Source: JAUUSJ01 sp051880475 (GTDB taxonomy: Bacteria > Bacillota > Clostridia > Lachnospirales > Lachnospiraceae). From it: a DNA stretch of 14,251 nucleotides. The notes under the pieces were generated by a model. That model was not told the DNA's origin. It was given only the letters and a program-made list of their open reading frames with translations, and ran no database searches. Every line of letters begins with the position of its first letter. Within the stretch, counting starts at the first letter, position 1. Location of the stretch: the NCBI GenBank assembly GCA_051880475.1, contig JBJEOA010000023.1, positions 1-14,251 on the forward strand. Reading direction: 5' to 3'. This document shows, piece by piece, positions 1 through 6,900 of the stretch. Both the position numbers and the translations under genes were made by a program.

Positions 1-179
1 ACAACGAAATACGTGCAAAATGGAAGATACTGCTCATAGGTATAATACCTTCTATTGGTTGGCGTTCGATTGGCTTTTAAAATTCCTTCTCTATCCCATC
101 GTTGCAATGTTTTTACAGAAACACCGATTCATTTTGCAAAATCTTTTGGTTTATCATTTATTCCATTTGATATGTTCAT
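1..179 (-). pseudogene. IS607-family recombinase TnpA start, nonsense-mutated, runs off window
   Basis: On the minus strand an ATG (179-177) follows a GGAGGTG ribosome site. It opens a frame reading MNISNGINDKPKDFAK, then a TGA at 131-129, then IGVSVKTLQRWDREGIL and NRTPTNRRYYTYEQYL before the window ends. The TLQRWDREG and RTPTNRRYYT stretches are hallmarks of the MerR-like DNA-binding head of IS607-family serine recombinases. In this family a Leu or Ile would be expected where the TGA sits, so a single base change could explain the stop. After EQYL the reading (PFCTYFV) no longer looks like the family, which suggests further decay. The catalytic serine domain and any tnpB would lie outside the window. 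The family call is from motif recognition, and the nonsense codon is seen directly. Confidence 0.75.
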
Positions 180-198
180 AATACACCTCCGTGAGTAT

Positions 199-227
199 AT
201 TATAACATATTTTATCCTGTTTTTCAA
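199..227 (-). promoter_or_regulatory. Promoter of the IS607 recombinase remnant
   Basis: On the minus strand a TTGAAA -35 box (227-222) and a perfect TATAAT -10 box (204-199) are separated by 17 bases. Transcription would start only about a dozen bases before the GGAGGTG ribosome site of the decayed recombinase. The promoter looks intact although the gene is broken. Confidence 0.6.
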
Positions 228-330
228 TTATTTTAATTGCTTAACATTCCTCCTTGTCTAGGTTGTATTATTGGATATTATATTAATAATGTTGGAGTCA
301 AAAAGTATTTTTCCCCAACGGATGTCTGTG

Positions 331-364
331 AATTGCTCCGCTGCTTAGCAACTCTCGCAATTCT
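331..364 (-). other. Hairpin, candidate end/omegaRNA-like remnant of an IS605/IS607-type element
   Basis: GAATTGC (331-337) and GCAATTC (358-364) form a perfect 7-bp stem. The loop itself contains the shorter complementary pair TTGCT/AGCAA. The block is clearly less AT-rich than the DNA around it. Read on the minus strand it could be the 3' end of a tnpB gene with its embedded guide-RNA scaffold, but no tnpB coding sequence lies upstream on that strand, so at most an end remains. The structure is seen in the sequence; the transposon origin is a guess from the adjacent IS607 remnant. Nothing else was found between 228 and 432. Confidence 0.3.
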
Positions 365-432
365 AATATGTTATGTATATCATTATATCAAAAAAATATC
401 CAAACAACAATAGAATAATACGCAGATATTAG

Positions 433-456
433 AAAAAATGTATAAAAAATTTATAC
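433..456 (-). terminator. Probable intrinsic terminator of the PucR-family gene
   Basis: On the minus strand GTATAAA and TTTATAC (456-450 and 446-440) form a 7-bp stem, followed after CA by six T residues (438-433). It lies 40 bases past the stop of the regulator gene. The stem is weak because it is almost all A-T. Confidence 0.4.
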
Positions 457-495
457 CTTCTTACTATTTTCTGCTGATAATACTCTTCATCTTTC

Positions 496-1671
496 CTACT
501 CAAAATCTTTATTTAGCCTTAATATCACTCCAATATGATATGCAATCAAATACGGCAGTCTCTCCTTTTGGCTACTTAGCTCACAGCCTAATAATTCTCG
601 TATTTTTCCCATACGATAATTTACCGTATTGCGATGTGTATACATCTTAGATGCAACTTCTTGTAAACTTCCGTCGCTAAGCAAATATCGAAATAATGTC
701 TCTGTATACATACTATTTTTTGCGATATCGTATTTTAAGAGTGGATCCATCATCTCATGATAATATCTTAAAAGTAATGTATCATCTGGAACAGAGTATA
801 AGAGCTTATAAAATCCCATATCTTTAAATCTTACAATCTCCATATTTTGAAGCGCCGCACATCGAGAGGCCGATATTGCTCCGTGAAAACAATCCGCAAG
901 ATTCTCATAAGAATCTACCGCTTCACTCATTCCAACGCAGACAGAAATCTCTGGAAATGCCTCCTTAATCGTTCTTATAATCTGTGTTACTATTTCCTCC
1001 GCCACATCTTGTTTTTTCTCATTCATCAAAATCATAAAACGTTTCTCATATCGAAAAATTAGATAGAAGAAATTATAATGCCTCAAAGCAGTATGTAACC
1101 GCAAGACACTTCTCCAGTCCGCTACACTCTTAAAAGCACCACTTTGCTTTGCTCGAATTGCAATCATTTGAAATCCCTGTTCCTCCTCAAAAAATTCATC
1201 TAATTTTTCTCTGCTCGCCTCTATCTCTTGCGGAGAAAAAACGACATTGAGTACAGTTTGGGCAATTAATTCTTCTTTCCTACTACTTTGATTAATCAAA
1301 GAGCAACATTCACGCACAAACTCTGTAATATACATATCCCAAGGCATAGTCAATAAAGGCAACGTCCTCTCCTCACAGTAATCGCATACACTCTTTGGCA
1401 CTTTTTGAACATACTTTCCAATATTAATGACAATTCCCACACAACGACTCTCGTCTAACTTATCAATTAATCGAAAAATATCTTCATCTGTTTTTAACGA
1501 ATATCCCCCCACTACTACCAATTCATTTCCCCAAAAAAATTCTGTTATTGTAGTGTCCTCCATCATATGTACCCAGGTAACGACATGCTCTAAATTGTCT
1601 TTTCCTGCTAGCACCTTTAAGTGATACTGTTTTTTTGTAAGATCAATCAATTCTCTAAGCGTTAATGCCAT
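496..1671 (-). CDS. PucR-family transcriptional regulator
   Basis: Predicted cytoplasmic DNA-binding regulator of 391 residues. The first ~125 residues (starting MALTLRELIDLTKKQY) match the PucR ligand-sensing domain. The middle has a GGDEF-like central fold typical of the CdaR/PucR group. The last ~65 residues hold the PucR C-terminal helix-turn-helix (DGSLQEVASKMYTHRNTVNYRMGKIREL). The ATG at 1671 is chosen because AGGAGG stands seven bases before it; a possible 29-residue upstream extension has no such site and lacks family character. Relatives respond to metabolites such as purines, sugar acids or amino acids, and often control a neighbouring or divergent gene plus themselves. Here no metabolic gene is adjacent: the divergent transcript carries only a 50-codon ORF, so the ligand and target cannot be named. 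A palindrome in its own promoter suggests autoregulation. Confidence 0.88.
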   Translation of the reverse strand: MALTLRELIDLTKKQYHLKVLAGKDNLEHVVTWVHMMEDTTITEFFWGNELVVVGGYSLKTDEDIFRLIDKLDESRCVGIVINIGKYVQKVPKSVCDYCEERTLPLLTMPWDMYITEFVRECCSLINQSSRKEELIAQTVLNVVFSPQEIEASREKLDEFFEEEQGFQMIAIRAKQSGAFKSVADWRSVLRLHTALRHYNFFYLIFRYEKRFMILMNEKKQDVAEEIVTQIIRTIKEAFPEISVCVGMSEAVDSYENLADCFHGAISASRCAALQNMEIVRFKDMGFYKLLYSVPDDTLLLRYYHEMMDPLLKYDIAKNSMYTETLFRYLLSDGSLQEVASKMYTHRNTVNYRMGKIRELLGCELSSQKERLPYLIAYHIGVILRLNKDFE

Positions 1672-1700
1672 GCAATATCCTCCTCTTATTTCTTTTTTAT

Positions 1701-1729
1701 AGTATATCATATTTTGTGCTATTAGCACA
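1701..1729 (-). promoter_or_regulatory. PucR-gene promoter overlapped by a 15-bp palindrome
   Basis: On the minus strand a TATACT -10 box lies at 1706-1701, with no good -35 box. The place where one is expected is covered by the perfect palindrome TGTGCTATTAGCACA (1715-1729). A poor -35 under a palindrome is the usual arrangement for an operator, either activating or repressing. The protein that binds is unknown; the regulator's own product is the simplest candidate. Confidence 0.45.
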
Positions 1730-1761
1730 TATTTTTTGGAAATATTTAATATATACACACA

Positions 1762-1789
1762 TTGTAAATGAGATAAAAAAGTATATAAT
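1762..1789 (+). promoter_or_regulatory. Promoter of the small ORF transcript
   Basis: TTGTAA (1762-1767) and a perfect TATAAT (1784-1789) are spaced by 16 bases. This gives a start about 50 bases before the ORF at 1845 and diverges from the PucR-family gene promoter. The palindrome at 1715-1729 lies ~33 bases upstream of the -35, where an activator could act on both genes. Confidence 0.6.
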
Positions 1790-1844
1790 AATGATTATAA
1801 AACAAAGAACTTATCAAAGATTAAAATAAATGGAGGTGCATACT

Positions 1845-1997
1845 ATGATGACTTTTTCACAGATTTCTTTCACAAATGATACTACAAACCAAACTCCTTC
1901 TTGGATGAAGATGGACAATTTTGTTGATTATGTTTATCCACATGAGAAATTGTCCTTATATAATCGCCTGCGTAAATTTTTCATCTCTCTCGTATAA
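1845..1997 (+). CDS. Candidate small protein, 50 residues, unknown function
   Basis: This ORF is below common length limits but has every signal of a gene: a promoter at 1762-1789, GGAGG (1832-1836) eight bases before ATG, and a strong hairpin terminator about 75 bases after the stop. The product starts MMTFSQISFTND, has a Thr/Asn-rich front, a central WMKMDNFVDYVYPHEKLSLY and a basic, hydrophobic end (NRLRKFFISLV). There is no signal peptide, transmembrane span or cysteine motif. I do not recognise the family. Being divergent from a PucR-type regulator, it may be that regulator's target. It could instead be a leader ORF or part of a small RNA; conservation in relatives would decide. Confidence 0.5.
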   Translation: MMTFSQISFTNDTTNQTPSWMKMDNFVDYVYPHEKLSLYNRLRKFFISLV

Positions 1998-2073
1998 AAT
2001 TTTTTCGAAGAGAAAATAAACAGCCAAAAAGATAATCATATCTTAAGAATATAAATTTCATATCTATCGCACA

Positions 2074-2119
2074 AAAAAAGAAGCGGTCGGGAAATTTCTT
2101 TTCCGACCACTTCTTTTTT
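2074..2119. terminator. Bidirectional intrinsic terminator
   Basis: The stem AAAAAAGAAGCGGTCGG (2074-2090) pairs with CCGACCACTTCTTTTTT (2103-2119), with one C-A mismatch, and extends inward through GAAA/TTTC-type pairs around a short loop. The T run on the plus side ends the small-ORF transcript. The mirrored A run gives a T run on the minus strand for the desulfoferrodoxin transcript. Confidence 0.85.
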
Positions 2120-2166
2120 ACTGCATTTTCAGCTTCTCAATTTTTCTAATTTAAAAGCAATAATGC

Positions 2167-2541
2167 TTATGCTCTCCAAAGACCATGTAAATTACAGTAT
2201 GCATATACAGCCTCTACTTCATCACCTTCACAGATTGCAAAACATACTTCTGGTTTTTCGCCAGGATTTAATGCTTTTCTCTGATTTCCCTGTTTTGTCT
2301 GTAGGGATACCCACTCGATATAATGTTCTGGTAACATAGGATGTTCCACAGAACCTACTTTTACCTTTACGATATTTCCCTCTACCTCGTATGCAGGTAC
2401 GTGTTTTTCAACTGCCGCATCCACTGTACCAGGAATAATCTCTGTCATTTTTTGTCCACAGCACATAACTGGTACACCTGCATCCTTTACCATAGCAATG
2501 ATATTACCACAGTGCTCACAAATAAAAAATTTCTGTTCCAT
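2167..2541 (-). CDS. dfx: Desulfoferrodoxin (superoxide reductase, two-iron class)
   Basis: Cytoplasmic enzyme that reduces superoxide to hydrogen peroxide without making oxygen, a key oxygen defence in anaerobes. The N-terminal desulforedoxin domain shows CEHCG and VMCCGQKM, the four cysteines of the FeCys4 centre I. The C-terminal domain has the histidine ligands of the catalytic centre II (EKHVPAYE and HPMLPEHYIEWV) and the closing CNLHGLW with its Cys and His ligands. All ligands for the two-iron class are present and the length (124 residues) is typical. Two ATGs are adjacent; the inner one (2541) is preferred because AAGGAGG ends seven bases before it, against four for the outer one (2544). 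It lies about 60 bases downstream of the hemerythrin gene on the same strand and is probably co-transcribed with it. Confidence 0.95.
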   Translation of the reverse strand: MEQKFFICEHCGNIIAMVKDAGVPVMCCGQKMTEIIPGTVDAAVEKHVPAYEVEGNIVKVKVGSVEHPMLPEHYIEWVSLQTKQGNQRKALNPGEKPEVCFAICEGDEVEAVYAYCNLHGLWRA

Positions 2542-2601
2542 CATAGTTCCTCCTTGTATTATCTATTATAGTATTATTTATATAGTGCCAGAATCAAAGT
2601 A

Positions 2602-3024
2602 TTAAAGTAATTCTGGATTAGCACTCATACTTGCATATGTAGCTACAGAACAATCAAATCCTTTAATATGTCCATAAAGCCATTCAATAACATTTCTCTG
2701 GACAGCTTGTACGAATTCCTCTGTCGGTCCTTCTATTTCCATCAACATCTCATTAAGCTCTCCTACTGCCTTCTTGAAATCTTCATGTTTTTGTTTATGC
2801 TCTGCAATGCCTGGATAACCGATTTTTTCTTGTAATTCTTCCTCGGCTTTAAAATGAAATTCCGTATAATCTTCTAGATAACCTAACATTTTAATTGCTT
2901 CTAGCTTTCCACCATTTTTTTCACAACAATTTACAAGATTATTAATTCTCTCGATTAATTCCTTATGCTGATCATCAATTACTTTGTTACCAGTTACTAA
3001 ACTCTCATCAAATTCAGCGTACAT
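2602..3024 (-). CDS. Bacteriohemerythrin
   Basis: Single-domain hemerythrin of about 140 residues that binds oxygen at a non-haem di-iron site. Proposed roles in bacteria are oxygen sensing, storage or delivery. The ligand pattern is visible in order: DDQHKEL, EFHFKAEEEL, then AEHKQKHEDF, and the C-terminal WLYGHIKGFD. The start at 3024 (MYAEFDES) is preferred: it sits nine bases from the AAGGAG ribosome site and matches the usual family start. An ATG at 3030 is possible but only three bases from that site. It is the first gene of a short operon with the superoxide reductase, which suggests a joint response to oxygen exposure. Confidence 0.93.
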   Translation of the reverse strand: MYAEFDESLVTGNKVIDDQHKELIERINNLVNCCEKNGGKLEAIKMLGYLEDYTEFHFKAEEELQEKIGYPGIAEHKQKHEDFKKAVGELNEMLMEIEGPTEEFVQAVQRNVIEWLYGHIKGFDCSVATYASMSANPELL

Positions 3025-3058
3025 ATTCATCGTCTCCTTATATTATTTATGATTTTAT

Positions 3059-3087
3059 ATTATACCGCTAATTTCTTCTTCTGTAAA
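3059..3087 (-). promoter_or_regulatory. Promoter of the hemerythrin-desulfoferrodoxin operon
   Basis: On the minus strand TTTACA (3087-3082) and TATAAT (3064-3059) are separated by exactly 17 bases, a near-consensus vegetative promoter about 35 bases before the hemerythrin start. No obvious PerR-like palindrome was seen across it. Confidence 0.65.
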
Positions 3088-3139
3088 GGACACAAACGAA
3101 TCAATGCATAAAAAATATGTGGGGAAAACTTGTATTTTT

Positions 3140-3170
3140 TTGTAAACCATTTTATTTTTTAGGTTGACAT
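3140..3170 (+). promoter_or_regulatory. Candidate BirA (biotin repressor) operator
   Basis: The inverted half-sites TTGTAAACC (3140-3148) and GGTTGACAT (3162-3170) are separated by 13 bases. The layout and half-site sequence match the TGTnAACC / GGTTnACA pattern of biotin repressor operators. The right half-site contains the whole -35 box of the bioY promoter, so bound repressor would block RNA polymerase. Having such a site in front of a biotin importer makes the assignment strong, though the repressor gene is not in the window. Confidence 0.8.
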
Positions 3171-3191
3171 TTTGTATTTTTTTAGTATAAT
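3164..3191 (+). promoter_or_regulatory. bioY promoter
   Basis: Perfect TTGACA (3164-3169) and perfect TATAAT (3186-3191) with a 16-base spacer. The start would fall near 3198, followed by AAAGGAGAT ten bases before the ATG. With both boxes perfect, control by an overlapping operator is expected. Confidence 0.85.
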
Positions 3192-3227
3192 CTATTTAAA
3201 TAAAAAATTTTAAAGGAGATATAAACA

Positions 3228-3794
3228 ATGAATACAGTAACTGGAAACAAAAAATCCCTTTTGAGTGTAAAACAAATTGCCAGCATTGGAGTAATGGCAG
3301 CCGCCATCTGCTTATTAGCCCCAATGTCTATCCCTATTGGTCCTGTGCCAATCTCATTAACAAACTTAGTTATCTATTTTTCTCTCTACATACTGGGTAT
3401 GAAAAAAGGAACATTAAGCTATCTTATCTACCTGCTTATCGGTATGGTGGGACTTCCCGTTTTTTCTGGCTTTACAAGTGGTCCAGGAAAACTCTTTGGT
3501 CCAACCGGAGGATATCTAATTGGATTTATCCCTATGGCAATTTTAGCAGGTATTGTGATTGACAAATATACAGATAAAAAAATACTCTGCCTTCTTGGGA
3601 TGATTGCGGGAACTATTATTTGTTACGCTCTTGGCACTGTCTGGCTTGCTTACCAGGCGGATATGGATTTTACCGCAGCTATGTGGGCGGGTGTTATTCC
3701 TTTTATTCCTGGAGATTTAATTAAAATGATTCTCGCTATGTTACTTGGACCACAGATTCGCGAGCGATTAAAACAGGCGAATTTATATGACTAA
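3228..3794 (+). CDS. bioY: BioY, substrate-binding membrane component of a biotin ECF transporter
   Basis: Integral membrane protein of 188 residues that captures biotin. In Clostridia it usually works with a shared energy-coupling module (EcfA, EcfA', EcfT), none of which is encoded here. About six hydrophobic segments are visible. Family signatures include IPIGPVPISLTNLVIYF near residues 36-52, LLIGMVGLPVFSGFTSGPGKLFGPTGGYLIGF around residues 70-100, and FIPGDLIKM near the end. The start at 3228 follows AAAGGAG. The gene is transcribed alone, from a promoter overlapped by a BirA-like operator to the hairpin at 3841-3876. Biotin starvation should therefore switch it on. Confidence 0.95.
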   Translation: MNTVTGNKKSLLSVKQIASIGVMAAAICLLAPMSIPIGPVPISLTNLVIYFSLYILGMKKGTLSYLIYLLIGMVGLPVFSGFTSGPGKLFGPTGGYLIGFIPMAILAGIVIDKYTDKKILCLLGMIAGTIICYALGTVWLAYQADMDFTAAMWAGVIPFIPGDLIKMILAMLLGPQIRERLKQANLYD

Positions 3795-3840
3795 TCATTA
3801 TCAATAAGACTTTTCATTTTATATATGCAAAAGTATCTAA

Positions 3841-3876
3841 AAAAGGAGACTATCAAATTTTATAGTCTCCTTTTTT
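3841..3876. terminator. Bidirectional terminator between bioY and the multicopper oxidase gene
   Basis: AAAAGGAGACTAT (3841-3853) pairs perfectly with ATAGTCTCCTTTT (3862-3874) around an 8-base loop, followed by a T run. The A run on the left gives the minus strand a matching T run, so it can end both the bioY and the oxidase transcripts. Confidence 0.88.
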
Positions 3877-3949
3877 CTAAATTTTCATACATCTGCAAGC
3901 CATTTTTATCCGTCTAGACAAAAGTTTTCAAAGATAATATTCACATTTT

Positions 3950-6900
3950 TTATTTTATTCCCTGTAGAAATTTTCCACAAATTTTCTTGCACTTATATCC
4001 AAAGGATTTCTTCTTTATGCGAAAGATTCCCCACATACCAGATTCTACATCCCATCCAAAACTTCCCGAGCGGTAAAGATAATCTCCTGGACAGGACGCT
4101 CCATCTTTTAACTCCATATCAAATCGGTTTCCAATGCTAATTCCTCCTTGCAGTGCAATCTCTCTCGATAAACTATCATTTGGCTGTTCTCTCCACATAT
4201 GACCATGTACAGCAAACGATACATTTCTCGGTTTATCAGCAGGCATCGCTGTGCGGAAAATAATACGGTCTCCTGGATATGCTTTCCATATAGGTGTTGC
4301 TGGGTCTCCGTGGACTTTGCTGCTAAATACCTTCCAAATTCTTTTATCTCTCTTTAGTCGATTTGCAAATCGCTCCGAGCGATAATTATATCCTTTCTCT
4401 CCTGTATCTTCTGGATCTACAGATTCCCCTTCATCCGCTGCAGCGGTTTCGATTAAATTTCCCTCGGCATCTAAAAGTCGAATTCCATTTTGAATAAATA
4501 CTACATATTCTCGAAAGCTCATTTCACCTGGAGCTGTAATAACTGCCTGTTCCGCAAAACAATTTTTTCGTCTTGTAAAGTTTTCATACCAGACTGAACC
4601 CGCTGGCTCAACAATAACTGCACCAAATAATCCGTGATGGCGATGGTTTCTCATATCTCCAAAAGATTGAAGAAGACATGTGCCGTATTCTCGATCTGCC
4701 CTCCATAAATATCGCTTGCTTTCTCCGATTCCTACTGTCTGCTCTCTCTCATTATATCCCACATTAATTCCCGAATCATTAACTGGGTCATACTGCAAAA
4801 ACTGTGGATTTAAAGAAACTCTCTCGGACGGCTTATGTTTTATGTCGAGAGGAACTCTCGGATAATCCTGATAAGGAATTGGATGATTTGGATCCCATAT
4901 ATTGTGCAGTATGACTTCTATCCAATCTCCCGCATTCGCTCTTAAAATCAAAGGCTTTGGTTTGCATTTTCCTTCTAAAATGAAATCTACATCCTCCAGT
5001 GGAGCAAATACTAATCCATCTGGATCATGGTCCCCGTAGCGATTATAAATTAAATCTGTCTGAATTGCGGCAACCTCATAATGCCTTATTATATCATCTT
5101 TTCCTGGACAAGGTCGAAGAGGCAAAATTTGATTTTTTCCCTTGCATAGTGGTTTTAAACGTTTCTTATATTTTCCATAGACACGGATAATTCCCCAAAG
5201 TCCTAACCAAGCATCATCAATTCCACCAAAATAATATAAATAATCTCCCGCCTCATAAGGTTCTTTGATATTTAAATTAAAAGCCTCTGAAACTCCAATT
5301 GTCTGAGATGAGGCAATAGGCGACCTTGGATCTGCAACTTCTTTTCTCCACGACATACCAGTGACATTAAAGGAATGCTGTTCCTCGTGAGCTCCGTCAA
5401 TCAAACGAATCATTAATTCATCCCCAGGATAAGTCTCTAAAATCGGAGTTGCCGGGTCTCCATGTACCAAAGAACTGAAAATATACGCTGGATCCTCATG
5501 TCTTTTTAGTCTCTCTCTCATCGGTTCCGCGCGGTAATTCACACCCATAACTCCCGGATCATCGTGAGAGCCCGGGACTGCTGGCGGATTTAGAGGTTTT
5601 CCGTCTTTATCAAATAAAAATGTAAAGTCATGAACAAAGAGAGCAAATTCTCGGAAGGAAGAACCATCTCTTCTTCGAATCACCGCTTTTGTCCCAAATT
5701 TAAGTTCTTTTCCGTTTCGTATATTATGAAATGTCGCTCCTGCCTCCTCGATAATTAATGCCCCAAACACACCGTGAAGCTGATGTGCATTGGCAAATAG
5801 ATGGTCATGGAAGAATACTGTTCTAAGCTCCTCATCTGCAAAAAATCGCTCTACCAATGTCTCATACTTCCTCGCTCCTGCGATATTATTCCAGCCGTTT
5901 GCCGCACCGTCTGATGTAATTGTATCAAATTTTACGAGATGCACATGATGTCCTACGATATCTGTCTTCGTTTTAAGCTGAAACGCATTTCCTTCCAAAA
6001 ATTCTGGAAGTAAATTTGTAGTCCTCAATTCAATACAATCTCCTGCATTTGCACGAATAACCAAAGGCTCTACTTGTATTTTTTGTTCCTCCACTTTTTG
6101 AATATAGGCATCAAGACCGCCGTGGCGTTCTAGCTCCTCCTTCAAGACAAAAAAGCGTCCTTCTGGGTCATGCCATCCATATCGATTATATGTCAGTTTC
6201 GCCTGCACTAATGCAATTTCAAATACTTTGACTTTATCACATTTATTTTCTTTATCGGATTTATTCTCTTTATCATATTGGCTATCTTTATCACATTTAT
6301 TCTCTTTACTGCATTCACAGTATCCATCACATTTTCCCGCAGTATGACAAGGACAAGTATCTGTATATAAAGCTCCAGGAGCTGGATGCTTCACGAAATT
6401 CGCTCTCTCAAGAGGAGTAGGATATTGTGTCACATTTCCCTCCTTATCTAAAACTCCACAAGGAGGCTGAAGCGGCGGTTCTCCCACTTTCCCTCGAATG
6501 AAATTTGGATATCCTGGATGCAGCTTATCTTTTTCAGGTGGCTGTTTTCTATCTTTTAATGGACAAAGAGCAGGTATCTTTGTGCCGTCAGGCAATCTTC
6601 CACTTCCATCTTCTAATCGGTCGTGAATCCTCCACAGAGTCCACATTCCTTCATGAAAATGTGGATAGAGATGACAGTGAAAAATGACATCTCCAATTAC
6701 TCTATTTCTACTCCCCGCTCCGTATAAAATATCTAGAGTATAGCATTCTTGAGGACTAATCGTGATTGAATCTATAATCGTAGAGACAGGATTATCTTCC
6801 TCTAGTCTCCACTGATGATTATGAAGATGGAATACATGTGTCTCTTTAATTCCTCCGTGAACGAGGCGTATTTTTGCGGGATCACCTACATAAGCTCTGA

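Noticed and set aside
438..650. 70-codon hydrophobic ORF on the plus strand
   Set aside because: It has no ribosome site and overlaps the terminator and 3' end of the regulator gene in antisense; it is a composition artefact.
1672..1758. 29-residue N-terminal extension of the PucR-family regulator
   Set aside because: It has no ribosome site, runs through the promoter and palindrome region, and is outside the conserved domain; AGGAGG marks the start at 1671.
4160..4220. Active copper centre in repeat 3 of the oxidase (HGH at residues 1165-1167)
   Set aside because: The Cys-containing motif and the other HxH motifs are missing, so no complete type 1 or trinuclear site can form within this repeat.
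6236..6330. CRISPR-like array from the short repeats in the oxidase gene
   Set aside because: The units are short, imperfect, contiguous and in frame with the protein, with no unique spacers.
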